In this document: one piece after another, positions 34,927-43,822 of the stretch
Layout: the number at the start of each line of letters is the position of its first letter
Numbering within the stretch: position 1 is the stretch's first letter
DNA from: Acidobacteriota bacterium
Lineage (GTDB): Bacteria > Acidobacteriota > Holophagae > Acanthopleuribacterales > Acanthopleuribacteraceae
Direction of reading: 5' to 3'
NCBI GenBank assembly: GCA_002747255.1
Contig: PDUC01000054.1
Location: 1 to 43,823 of the forward strand
DNA: 43,823 nucleotides
Position numbers and translations under genes: made by a program
The notes under the pieces: model-generated
What the model was told of the DNA's origin: nothing
Database searches by the model: none
The model's input: only the letters and a program-made list of their open reading frames with translations

Positions 34927-35003
34927 TGTAAGACACTGGCTGCGCCCTTATTATTGGCAAGACCCGGAAACCGTTTTAACGCCAGGCAGAAAGCATACCC
35001 GTA

Positions 35004-35029
35004 AAATCGCAACAAGATGTCTGCGATTT
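35004..35029. other. Hairpin in the convergent region after the TPR-like gene and the ROK gene
   Basis: AAATCGCA (35004-35011) and TGCGATTT (35022-35029) form a perfect 8-base stem with a 10-base loop. It is ~70 bases beyond the ROK stop and ~80 beyond the plus-strand gene. The T-run is only three or four bases, so it is at best a weak terminator. Confidence 0.35.
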
Positions 35030-35097
35030 CTCAAAGCTATCAACATCCCAACAAGGTCATAGTCATTGCGATGTTGCCGTTTTTTATTGAAGTGTCA

Positions 35098-36291
35098 TCA
35101 GACCAATCCCAATTCCTGTTGAAGAACCAGTGCTACCGCTCCCAGGTCCACCAGGTTGGGTATCAACTTGGATACTTGTATATTTATTTTATCCATCAGA
35201 ATGGGCATGCTGCAATCAATCGTCCTCTGCTTGAGAGGGTCGAGAAAGTAATCTCCCAGTTGGATCATTTCACCGGCCAAAAAGACATACCCGATATTCA
35301 GCGTTCCAATCAGCAGCGCCAGCACGGAACCAAGAGCATGCGCACCTTTCTCAATTGCGCGATTTAAACACGGCTGACCTTTATCCAGCAGCTGGACTAA
35401 ATCGATCACATGTCCTGATTGACAGAAAGCCTTTAGATTGAAATCTTTCATTTCCGTTTTACACATCTTTTCCAGTTGACGTTTTAAACTTTTGACCCCA
35501 ACCACTGTTTCCAAACAGCCCCATTGACCGCATTCACATTGTTCTCCATTTTCGTCAACAACAACATGCCCGATTTCACCTGCTCCAAAAGCATCTCCGA
35601 AGAACATTTTTCCATTGATGATCATTCCGGCACCTACGCCTCTTCCCATTTTCAACAGGATGAGGTTATCAATCTGTTTTCGGCACCCAAAAACATACTG
35701 AGCCAGTGCCGCTGCCTGAGAGTCATTGGCAATGTGAGTTGGAATGTGAAACCGCTCTTCAACAAGTCTCTTGAGAGCCACATTCTCCCAGCCTAGATCC
35801 GTAGAACGAATAACGGTCCCATTGTGGGGTTCCACAACGCCAGGTGTTCCAATTCCCACTCCCAGAATTTTCCAGTTCTGTTTCAGTGAATTAACAAGGG
35901 AAAGGACGCCCTGTATTGCGGCCTGACCGCGTTGATGCTCTGTACCTAATTCCACACACTCTTTCATTTCTCCCCGAAGGTTATAGAGATAACCCTTAAA
36001 CGCCGTACTGGCCAGGTCAAGACTTATGATAAGTGAACTCTCCGCATTGAACTCCAACAGGGTGGCAGGTTTTCCAACCGACACGCGACTTGTTCCGGTT
36101 TCATGCACCAGCTTTTTTTTCAGCAAGCGCAAGACAACCGTTGAAACCGTCGATCGAGTTAAACCCGTTAGACGAGCAAGCTGGGCTCGACTAATCGGTC
36201 CCTTATTGTAAATGTGTTTTAGAACTAACCGTTGGTTGTGATCCCTGGTCATCTCTCTGGTGGCCTTTTTAAAATCATCTGAATTAGACAT
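35098..36291 (-). CDS. ROK-family transcriptional regulator
   Basis: A 397-residue NagC/XylR-type repressor. The N-terminal winged helix-turn-helix spans ~18-66 (NKGPISRAQLARLTGLTRST). The ROK sugar-kinase-like domain follows, with LGVGIGTPGVV (143-153), ANDSQAAALAQ (188-198, the Asp of the kinase site), a GRGVGAGMI phosphate loop (216-224) and the zinc signature GHVVV ... CECGQWGCLE (His242, Cys252, Cys254, Cys259). It is therefore likely to bind a sugar or sugar phosphate as inducer. No sugar transport or catabolic genes flank it, so its target is not evident. GGAAA lies five bases before the ATG, and an inverted repeat ~27 bases upstream may be its own operator. Confidence 0.94.
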   Translation of the reverse strand: MSNSDDFKKATREMTRDHNQRLVLKHIYNKGPISRAQLARLTGLTRSTVSTVVLRLLKKKLVHETGTSRVSVGKPATLLEFNAESSLIISLDLASTAFKGYLYNLRGEMKECVELGTEHQRGQAAIQGVLSLVNSLKQNWKILGVGIGTPGVVEPHNGTVIRSTDLGWENVALKRLVEERFHIPTHIANDSQAAALAQYVFGCRKQIDNLILLKMGRGVGAGMIINGKMFFGDAFGAGEIGHVVVDENGEQCECGQWGCLETVVGVKSLKRQLEKMCKTEMKDFNLKAFCQSGHVIDLVQLLDKGQPCLNRAIEKGAHALGSVLALLIGTLNIGYVFLAGEMIQLGDYFLDPLKQRTIDCSMPILMDKINIQVSKLIPNLVDLGAVALVLQQELGLV

Positions 36292-36317
36292 AAATTTTCC
36301 CCTGGCTTATTTGCTGT

Positions 36318-36333
36318 TTGACGGCATCGTCAA
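36318..36333. promoter_or_regulatory. Inverted repeat upstream of the ROK gene, candidate operator
   Basis: TTGACG (36318-36323) and CGTCAA (36328-36333) are perfect arms around GCAT, ~27 bases before the start codon. On the minus strand TTGACG could also serve as the -35, so a repressor bound here would block the promoter. The rest of the gap 36334-36630 shows no gene or terminator that I trust. Confidence 0.4.
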
Positions 36334-36630
36334 TAAAGTATGAAGTACACGGCGGTTGCTTTTTATACTCTATCATATCATGCAGATGCTACTCTATGAT
36401 TTTTCGCTTCATTTAAAGTTTCTGGTGTTCAGAGGTTAAGATCCGGCATAACAATACAAAAAAACACATTCGCGTATACTGATGCATTTCATGAATTAGA
36501 CATCTTTCGCAATCCCGAAAAGTCTGCGTAACACTCCAAGCTAATGCGGTATTAAAAAAAGCAAAAAACAGACAACGAACGAGAAGGGAATACTCATGAT
36601 CGAGATTGATAGCGCGCAAGCATCACAAGC

Positions 36631-38787
36631 TTACTCTTCAAAATCCAGGGTCTCGGTATCTCCTCGCAGATGTTTAAGTCCCTCTTCCAGGATTGACTGA
36701 GCTTTGTTCAAGCGATCCTTAAGGGTTCTATGTCCCAAACCCAATTGACTTACGCGTTTCGTAAGTGAATCGGATTCCTGTTTCCGTCTGTCAAGTTCAG
36801 TCTTCAGTTCATCGACTTCCGATGTCATGTCGGCAATTCGAGCACCCTGTTCGGAGATAATTTTGGCCGTTCGCTTCTCGTTATTTTCGAGTTCTTCTTC
36901 CAGTTTTTTTTCTTTTTCTTCAGCTTCAGCCTTCACGTCTTTGATCCGTTTTTCCTGTTCTTCCAACTCTGTCTTCAGCAGGTCCCGCTGTTCACACAAC
37001 TCCTCCTGAAGGCCGTAAGCCTGCTTTAGTTTAACTTCAAATTCCTCTGCATTTTTAAGGTGATGCTGTTCAAGTTTCCGTATTTCCTCATCATGAGTTC
37101 GCTGTATGACAACTTTCTCTTCCTGGGCTCTGACCAACTGTGATTGCGCATCTTCTTTTTCTATTTTGAACTTCTCACACTCACCGTTGACTTCTTCAAT
37201 GATATTTTTCTGCTCTTCGTATCTCGATTTCAGATTCTGTATTTCGGTTTCCTTATCCAAAACGGTTTGTTCTATTTTTGCTTTTTCGTTCTGGTAAAAC
37301 TCTTCAAGATCCAGTCGCTCCTTTTGAAGTTCATCTTCCCTTTCCTTTTTCTCTTTCAAGATGGCATCGATGCGCTCTTTTAATAACTCACTTTCCTGAT
37401 CGGCATCGAACAGGTGCTTGTTCAGCTCATCAATTTGTTTATCTGCCTGTTCCTGAATCTCATCCATCTTAAGATTCATTTCTTCTTCTGCTGTGCTTTT
37501 TGTCGTTGCGAGAAGTTCTTGAAAGTCCTCATTCATTTTTGAAATGGCTGTGGAATATTCACTCTTGATTCTCACATTTTCTTCCTGCAGTTGCTTGGCC
37601 TCTACATCGAATTGACCTGCTTTTTTCTGGAACTCACTGAGCTTTTTCTGTACTTCCTGAATATCACTCTCGCGATCGAGCAACAGTTCCTCAAGGCGTT
37701 CATTGGTCTTTTTTGAAGCTTCAAGTGCCGATTCAAGTTCTTTTATTTCATCTTGAAATACGATTTCCCGAGTTTTGGACGCCTGTTCCCGGGCATCGAT
37801 TCGGGAGGTCATTTCATCGATAATCTCCTGGGTTTTAAATAAATTAGCTTCCAGGTTCTGGCTCTTGACTTCTAAAGCCTTCTTTTCCTTGTCACCGTCA
37901 AGTTGAGCCTCTCCCGCTGATTCAATCTCAAATTCCAGCTCCAATATGCGATCCTCAAGGGATTTCACTTCGCTGTCTTTTTTATCCAGATCATGAGATA
38001 ACTCTTTGGCGGCCTCCTCCGATCTTTCCAATTTTATAACGGTCTGTTTGTTTTCTTCCTTTAGACCTTGGACTGTTTGCAGGGTTCTTTCTCTTTCTTC
38101 CTTCAGTTCCTTAATTTCAAATTGAAGTCTTTCGCATTCTTGTTCCTTTTTTGACAGTTCAACAGAATCGCTCGATTGCGACTCTTTCATCTGATTGAAG
38201 AAAAGCTTGGAGGCATCGAGCTCTTTCTTGTAGTAATCCAGTTGATGTGCCTGATTCTCCAGTTTGGTTTTCATTTCCTGAATAATGGATACGTGATCCA
38301 GTGTCATTGGAGCGTGCTCCTCTTCCATATCAAAGGAGTTATCCAGCAAGTCATTTTCATCTAAAAGGCGGTCGAGATCCAGGTCCAGATCCTCTTCCAG
38401 TTCAAGCTGAAAGTCAATGGAAAGTAAGTCTCCAACATCTCGAATCAACTCTTCAGATGCCAGGGGTTTCTGTAAGTATCTGTCAGCATGTGTTTTTAAT
38501 TTTTTGTGTTTATTGAACTCTTTTTCACCGAGTTCAGATGAACAGATAAGAATCGGTGTAGACTGCAAACCCTTGTCTTCTTTCATCTTCTTGCAAACCA
38601 TAAAACCATTCATATCTTTTAGTTCAACTGAAATAACCACCAGAGAGGGTATCTCTTTCAAGGCTACTTCCAGACCTTCCTTTCCTGAAGTAACTTGCCG
38701 GAAACGGATGTCTTCCCGACTCATCAAAGCTTCAAAAGTTTTAAGAGTCGAAGGATCTTGATCGATAATGAGAATGTTGGTCGTCAT
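36631..38787 (-). CDS. FrzS-like protein: pseudo-receiver domain plus long coiled coil
   Basis: A 718-residue cytoplasmic protein. Residues 1-125 are a receiver fold, but the phospho-acceptor is missing: the expected Asp eight residues before Gly61 is Ser53 (VVISVELKDMNGF). The segment HKKLKTHADRYLQKP is strikingly like my recollection of the same region of Myxococcus FrzS (HRKLKAHADEYVAKP), whose receiver also lacks the Asp. An acidic region follows (ELEEDLDLDLDRLLDENDLL). Residues ~175-690 are then nearly continuous coiled coil rich in Glu, Lys, Gln and Leu. FrzS acts at the leading pole in type IV pilus motility. ATG 38787 has AAGGA seven bases upstream; a 15-residue extension is not supported. 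It precedes the ROK gene on the same strand, with a 339-base gap. Confidence 0.85.
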   Translation of the reverse strand: MTTNILIIDQDPSTLKTFEALMSREDIRFRQVTSGKEGLEVALKEIPSLVVISVELKDMNGFMVCKKMKEDKGLQSTPILICSSELGEKEFNKHKKLKTHADRYLQKPLASEELIRDVGDLLSIDFQLELEEDLDLDLDRLLDENDLLDNSFDMEEEHAPMTLDHVSIIQEMKTKLENQAHQLDYYKKELDASKLFFNQMKESQSSDSVELSKKEQECERLQFEIKELKEERERTLQTVQGLKEENKQTVIKLERSEEAAKELSHDLDKKDSEVKSLEDRILELEFEIESAGEAQLDGDKEKKALEVKSQNLEANLFKTQEIIDEMTSRIDAREQASKTREIVFQDEIKELESALEASKKTNERLEELLLDRESDIQEVQKKLSEFQKKAGQFDVEAKQLQEENVRIKSEYSTAISKMNEDFQELLATTKSTAEEEMNLKMDEIQEQADKQIDELNKHLFDADQESELLKERIDAILKEKKEREDELQKERLDLEEFYQNEKAKIEQTVLDKETEIQNLKSRYEEQKNIIEEVNGECEKFKIEKEDAQSQLVRAQEEKVVIQRTHDEEIRKLEQHHLKNAEEFEVKLKQAYGLQEELCEQRDLLKTELEEQEKRIKDVKAEAEEKEKKLEEELENNEKRTAKIISEQGARIADMTSEVDELKTELDRRKQESDSLTKRVSQLGLGHRTLKDRLNKAQSILEEGLKHLRGDTETLDFEE

Positions 38788-39243
38788 AACATGTTCCTTA
38801 ATACAAAAAGAAGTCCGGGATTCTAGAATCATTCCCCTTCATTTGGGTATCGCTTCCTTGCAACAGCCTTGGATTGATACCGTCCATTGCCCTTTTAGCT
38901 TAAAGCTCCACTAACAGCATGATTTAAGTACAACAATCATAAACATTGGTTGCAGACTGCAGGCTGAGTTCAATCTAACTGCATTCTCAATCAATGTGCT
39001 CCTGGAAAGGTCCAAAAACAGCTTTTCTCATAGAATATTTTCTGTCGAACCTCAGACCGCCTGTACACAAAGCGATGTTTTCTTTCTTCCTAAACCTGTT
39101 ATTTAGAAATTGCTTTTCATCAACTGATTGTGCTGGCAGAACTTAAACTCCCTTTTCCACAAAAACACCCACGAGAAAAACGGGTTGGTTCCAGGTATTA
39201 TGGTACATCAAATGCCCTTGATTTGTCATTTCATTTTTAGGGT
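38788..39243. other. Intergenic region, no feature recognised
   Basis: This 456-base gap separates the FrzS-like gene from the diguanylate cyclase, both on the minus strand. I see no open frame with a ribosome-binding site, no RNA gene and no strong hairpin. It should contain the promoter of the FrzS-like gene. Confidence 0.5.
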
Positions 39244-40677
39244 TTAATGGCACACTTTGTTCTTGCCTGTTCGTTTGGCGTGATAGAGGCGTGTATCGGC
39301 CATCTTTATCCATTCCAATGGATCGTTTAGTTGCACTTTATCGGCTGAGTGACATATGCCCACACTCACCGTGATGTTAATTGGCTGCTTATCATAGGTG
39401 TAAAAAGTGAAGGTTTCGATACTGGCGCGAATGCGTTCGGAAACCAGAATCGCTTCCTCGACGCTTGTCTCAGGAAGCAGACAGATAAACTCCTCACCAC
39501 CATAACGCGCAGGAATATCCATTTTACGAATAGATGCCTTGATCAGCTGGGCGACATCTTTCAAGACAAGGTCCCCAGACAGGTGATTATGGACATCATT
39601 GACCTGCTTGAAATCATCAATATCGATCAGGATAACCGAAACATTCAAACTCAAACGCTTGCATCGATCCAACTCCTTTATAAAGTATTCCATGAAGTGT
39701 CTGCGATTATAGATCTGTGTGAGATTGTCAATGACTGACAATAGCCGGATTTGCTCATTCATCAGCAAATTGTCAATAACGAGATTGGAGGCCTGCCTGG
39801 TTACTTTAAATAATTTCTTGGCTTGATTTGGAATCTTTAAAGGGTCACGAGTATAAAAAACCAAAAAACCAAATTGAACAGCTTGACTGCTCAATGGCTG
39901 AACGAAAAAGTGTTCATTTGATACAGTCCCGGAAATGTCTCCAAAGGAACCTTCTATTTCCGTTTCAACCTGATCCTCAATCAAGTGGCCTTCCACCTCG
40001 GCTAACCTGTAAATGGCATGTTTGATTTCTCTAAAACTGGTTTCAGTCAATGCTTCTGCAAGGTTAAAAATCATCCTGGACTCGGAATCGCAATTGAAAT
40101 AGAAACAGGAAAGGGAATAACCCAAAACTTTCTTGTAAATTTCGCTCAGCTTTAAAATACCCTCTTTAAGGTTGTGAACCTCAAAAATTGCCTGGTGTAT
40201 TTGATTCACCAGTTTACTCTCCAGCAGTTTTTTATCAAATGTATTGTTTACCTTTTCAATAATCTCCCAAAGTGATATCTCCCTATGAACCCGGGGCTCA
40301 TAGGCCTTGTTCTCCTCCATGAGTTGTCTGATCACACATTGAGTTTCTCTGGATTTACTGTTTTTGAGGATGTATCTTTCAGCCCCGGTATCCATACCCC
40401 AAAATTTATCAGTAACCCCTTCTTTGGAGGTTAAAATAGCCAGCGGAACATCCTTGGTCAACTCATCGGACTTGAGTAATCGGCAAAGCTGGAACCCATT
40501 CATTTTGGGCATTTCGATATCGGAAATCACCAAATGCGGGCCTTCTTTAAAAGTAATTTCAGCCGCTTCCAATCCATCAGCAGCCAGCAGGGGCTGATAT
40601 CCCATTTTCTTGACCATGAATGCGATCATTTGCCTTACAACCGGAGAATCGTCAGCAATCAAAATCTTTTTCATCAA
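39244..40677 (-). CDS. Response regulator diguanylate cyclase, REC-(GAF-like)-GGDEF
   Basis: A 477-residue cytoplasmic enzyme predicted to make cyclic di-GMP from two GTP. REC (1-120) has acceptor Asp53 in VISDIEMPKMNGF and the acidic pair at DD (9-10). The middle (~150-305) looks like a GAF-type domain and ends in a signalling helix. The GGDEF domain (~310-477) starts with DNLTQIYNRRHF, keeps the metal residues in LIDIDDFKQVND and has an active GGEEF (393-397). A complete inhibitory I-site, R-K-M-D (384-387), lies five residues before it, so product feedback is expected. GGAG stands upstream of two adjacent ATG codons; either may be used. It is flanked by the FrzS-like gene (same strand, downstream) and the protease gene (same strand, upstream). 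Confidence 0.95.
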   Translation of the reverse strand: MMKKILIADDSPVVRQMIAFMVKKMGYQPLLAADGLEAAEITFKEGPHLVISDIEMPKMNGFQLCRLLKSDELTKDVPLAILTSKEGVTDKFWGMDTGAERYILKNSKSRETQCVIRQLMEENKAYEPRVHREISLWEIIEKVNNTFDKKLLESKLVNQIHQAIFEVHNLKEGILKLSEIYKKVLGYSLSCFYFNCDSESRMIFNLAEALTETSFREIKHAIYRLAEVEGHLIEDQVETEIEGSFGDISGTVSNEHFFVQPLSSQAVQFGFLVFYTRDPLKIPNQAKKLFKVTRQASNLVIDNLLMNEQIRLLSVIDNLTQIYNRRHFMEYFIKELDRCKRLSLNVSVILIDIDDFKQVNDVHNHLSGDLVLKDVAQLIKASIRKMDIPARYGGEEFICLLPETSVEEAILVSERIRASIETFTFYTYDKQPINITVSVGICHSADKVQLNDPLEWIKMADTRLYHAKRTGKNKVCH

Positions 40678-40879
40678 TGCTCCATGATTTACCCTGAGCT
40701 TTTCGGCGCGCCCTTTTTCTGATATCTGGCTATTTCCCGCATTCGTCCATCTCTGTATACAGAGGAATACAAGAACCGTTACTTTTCGTTTTTCGTCCCC
40801 TTTCTCAAAAACTTAAATATAGATGTCATTTTCGATCGTTTTTTCAGCATAATGTTTTTTTTGTCAAACTCAACCAATT

Positions 40880-40921
40880 GGTTATGGCCTCGCAATTGAA
40901 TTCAATTGCGAGGCCATAACC
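40880..40921. repeat. Perfect 42-bp palindrome without a loop
   Basis: The left arm 40880-40900 starts GGTTATGGCC and ends CAATTGAA; the right arm 40901-40921 is its exact reverse complement, so all 21 pairs match with GAATTC at the centre. A second perfect palindrome, AACCAATTGGTT (40872-40883), overlaps its edge. It lies 54 bases after the stop of the protease gene. No T-run follows on the minus strand, so it is not a standard terminator. Confidence 0.9.
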
Positions 40922-40975
40922 TGTTTGTGTCGTAACTAAGAGCGTGGTTTTCTTTGATGAAATGGAAGCCTCTTG

Positions 40976-43732
40976 CTACTCCACTAAAACCATGGGGTTA
41001 GCAGCCATTTCTCTTTGATCGGTATACCCGGACAAGGAGAATCCAGCTACGGGGAGGTCCGATTCAATGACCACATAACCGTAGAAGTTAGTGACCCCAA
41101 AAAGATCGTTGATTGTTCCCAACAGCTTGTTATTCGCTGGAATCTCTGTTGAACCGCTGAGAACCGCCCCATCGTATCGGTAAATAATAAAGGTCACATT
41201 AGCCGAAACGCTATTGGGATTGATCACGGAGATTCCCGTCCAATTGGAAACTAAGCCTGTGAAATGGTCAGGCCTGAATCGTGAACCGGATATGACGAAG
41301 GGAAAATAGAACTTATTGGAAACAAAGGGCGTCGCCTGAAATCCGGCTAACTGTCTGTCGTCCTGTGAACCAAACAGCTCCATACCGGAGAGAACCGTCG
41401 TTTCTGAAAGTCCCGAGATAACAAACCAGGATGTTCCTCTGGGCACCAATGAATCGCCTGTCACTCTCAACAGTTTACCGAAAGGAGCGATACTCTGCGT
41501 ATTGCTGGCTAAAAGTCCGCCTGTATCACTGTAGGCATTGATCCTGACCCGAGCGGTCTCATCTGTCATATTTACAACCGAATAGCCCGTCCAGAAAGTG
41601 TTTGTATTCGCGGCAACATGAGGAAAAAGAATACTGCGGCCACTGGTAGCGTCTACCGTCAAACCAGCCGCCATGTTGGCATCCTTCCTGCCAAAAATTT
41701 CAGCGCCCACCACATTTTGATCAAGTACCCTGTTATCATTGAGATCATAATTGAGGAAAAACCCCCATAACCCCCCCTTCGAAATCACATTGGGATAATT
41801 ACCATAGAGTTGTTCAAAGTCGAAAGCCAGCGCCTGGCCTTTTTGATTGATATCCACCGTCCATGCCGAGTCGAAATTGTCAACATAAATCAGGGAAGAG
41901 GGCGTTTGCCGCACATTGGCCATGGCCCCGACTGTCCAGAACTTCTGAGTGTTGGTAGCCACATGAGGAATAAAAAGCCCGTTATTAACGTATGAGGTCG
42001 CGGGAATCATGGACCAGCTCGACCCGTCGGAAGTCATGTGCTGATAAGTTCCCACCATTTTTCCGCTGGATGTGATTTTAACCCATTGATCCGTTGCATC
42101 AGATGTTCCTATCAGCGTTACACGTGGTTCAGCTGTAAAATCATATGAACCCGTGGAACGTCCCGAAGCATCATACCAGGTTGCAGTTCCTGTAACCATT
42201 GAATCCGTTGCATTGGAAATTGAAAACGTACTTGTATAAGAAAGCCCGTAATAATCAAACGAAGCAGTGAAGGGGAAATACAGTACAAAGCCGCTGTCTT
42301 CACCCGGTGGCTGGGTTGCCGCTCCAATTCCCACCGCCGCACAGGCATTGCTGACAGCTGATTTTTCAGTTGAACTGGACCCATATAGATCCGAAGCCGC
42401 TTTTTCTGCCAGTTGCCTGAAATCCGCAAACTGACTGTTCCTGGTCAAGTATTTTGTCAAAGTACGATGCATAATTTGAATAGCTTTGTCTCTTCCAATA
42501 GCGCTTGCCAAATGGTAATAAGCGTGATTGGGAATGCCACTGTTAATATGAACACCGCCATTATCCTGATTGGCCTGTAAGTTCTGGTACTCATTCATAT
42601 GAGCAGGCTGCCACCCATGCTGAAAGTCGCCGGTCGACTTTCCTTGATGCGGATTAGACATATCTCTGAGTCCCGGAGCACCGTAAGCTGGAGCAATCGT
42701 GATATCTTCGCCCAATAACCAGTCATCATCGTCGTGAGTGGTTGCATACATATCAGAAAAGGATTCATTCAATGCACCAGATTCGAACTGATAGACGAGG
42801 TTGGCCGAAGAAGAGGTGATAGCGTGACATATTTCATGTGTCGCAAAATCAAGTGAAAATGCCCAGTTCCGCGTTATCTGGCCGCCGTCACCAAAAACGA
42901 GTTCTCTTCCCGTCCAGAAAGCATTATCCAGCCCCTGGGAAGGATCACTTCTGAAATTGGTGATCACTTTAAAAGCACTGCCATTGTCATCCCAGCTGTT
43001 TCGATTGAAATTATTTAACAACCAGTCATAGGTTTGACTGACCAGGTATGCCGCAGCACCGGAAGCGTGTGTTTCCATGCTGTCACTAAAAACAGCATCG
43101 CCATTGGGGTCAGAAGCTAAACCCTGAGGTTCGCTCTGATGATTGGATTCAAGAACGTATATCGTTCCAGCCAGAGTGTTGGGATCCAACTGACCGGGAA
43201 ACATCCTCTTGGATGTATTGATGAGGTATATCGTTCCATAGTCATCATAGCCTCCAACGGTTGCTACTTGACTACCGTCGAGAGTTGGGTAAACGGTGCA
43301 CATGACTCCACCGGCTGCTCCACCCGAACACACACTGTCAATTTCATTCAGTATCTCACCTGTATGGGCATTAACGAATATATTTTTGTTCAATAAAATA
43401 TCCCGTTCACTGTGGACATGAACCTTGTAAGCCAGCACTGGAGCGGAAACATGCCAATCATAGATCACCAACTCGGCATGAGCCTCAACCTCCACCTTCT
43501 TGTTGAGGTGAGTTAACGCTCTTTGCCTCGCTTCATTCGCACCCATAGAGGGTACAGTATTGAACTCTTTCTTGCGACTTAAAACGGGGCTCCGATAAAC
43601 TCCGTTAAAAGTGTGAACCTGCCCGTTTGCCTCAAGATGAACCATGACCTCAGCCGGCCACACTTCAAGGCCTTTGTGCTGAAGCCGCATTCTGATATGA
43701 AATTGCCCCAATTTATCCTCTTCGACACACAT
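40976..43732 (-). CDS. M4-family (thermolysin-like) zinc metalloprotease with four C-terminal beta modules; N-terminus apparently short
   Basis: A 918-residue neutral protease. The zinc site is complete: HEICH (His299, Glu300, His303), the third ligand Glu323 in GALNESFSD, and the catalytic-proton region GGVHINSGIPNHAYY with His395. N-terminal residues 1-135 are a fungalysin/thermolysin propeptide-type region (FHIRMRLQHKGLEVWPAEV) followed by PepSY-like strands. Unusually, the frame begins in the middle of the propeptide motif. An in-frame TGA stands just before the AGGA and ATG, and there is no signal peptide. Residues ~480-918 are four beta modules with LFIPHVATNTQKFW, LFPHVAANTNTFWTGYSVVN and NWTGISVINP, closely resembling the C-terminus of the Ig-repeat protein at 13489-16575. 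A promoter-like pair lies ~65 bases upstream. Export and activation are unclear if the start is real. Confidence 0.9.
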   Translation of the reverse strand: MCVEEDKLGQFHIRMRLQHKGLEVWPAEVMVHLEANGQVHTFNGVYRSPVLSRKKEFNTVPSMGANEARQRALTHLNKKVEVEAHAELVIYDWHVSAPVLAYKVHVHSERDILLNKNIFVNAHTGEILNEIDSVCSGGAAGGVMCTVYPTLDGSQVATVGGYDDYGTIYLINTSKRMFPGQLDPNTLAGTIYVLESNHQSEPQGLASDPNGDAVFSDSMETHASGAAAYLVSQTYDWLLNNFNRNSWDDNGSAFKVITNFRSDPSQGLDNAFWTGRELVFGDGGQITRNWAFSLDFATHEICHAITSSSANLVYQFESGALNESFSDMYATTHDDDDWLLGEDITIAPAYGAPGLRDMSNPHQGKSTGDFQHGWQPAHMNEYQNLQANQDNGGVHINSGIPNHAYYHLASAIGRDKAIQIMHRTLTKYLTRNSQFADFRQLAEKAASDLYGSSSTEKSAVSNACAAVGIGAATQPPGEDSGFVLYFPFTASFDYYGLSYTSTFSISNATDSMVTGTATWYDASGRSTGSYDFTAEPRVTLIGTSDATDQWVKITSSGKMVGTYQHMTSDGSSWSMIPATSYVNNGLFIPHVATNTQKFWTVGAMANVRQTPSSLIYVDNFDSAWTVDINQKGQALAFDFEQLYGNYPNVISKGGLWGFFLNYDLNDNRVLDQNVVGAEIFGRKDANMAAGLTVDATSGRSILFPHVAANTNTFWTGYSVVNMTDETARVRINAYSDTGGLLASNTQSIAPFGKLLRVTGDSLVPRGTSWFVISGLSETTVLSGMELFGSQDDRQLAGFQATPFVSNKFYFPFVISGSRFRPDHFTGLVSNWTGISVINPNSVSANVTFIIYRYDGAVLSGSTEIPANNKLLGTINDLFGVTNFYGYVVIESDLPVAGFSLSGYTDQREMAANPMVLVE

Positions 43733-43794
43733 TCCTCACTTAAATTAGGTGGAAGTTAAGTTATTTTTTTTATCTCTTGTTGAATAGCGTATAT

Positions 43795-43822
43795 ATAATA
43801 TGCTATATTTCAAATATGTCAA
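43795..43822 (-). promoter_or_regulatory. Probable promoter of the M4 protease gene
   Basis: On the minus strand a consensus TTGACA (43822-43817) is followed after 16 bases by TATTAT (43800-43795), in very AT-rich DNA. It predicts a leader of about 55 bases before the ATG at 43732. Confidence 0.5.

Noticed and set aside
36413-36619. Possible 68-residue minus-strand gene between the ROK and FrzS-like genes
   Set aside because: No ribosome-binding site, odd composition rich in Cys, Phe and Arg, and no coupling to neighbours; most likely chance.
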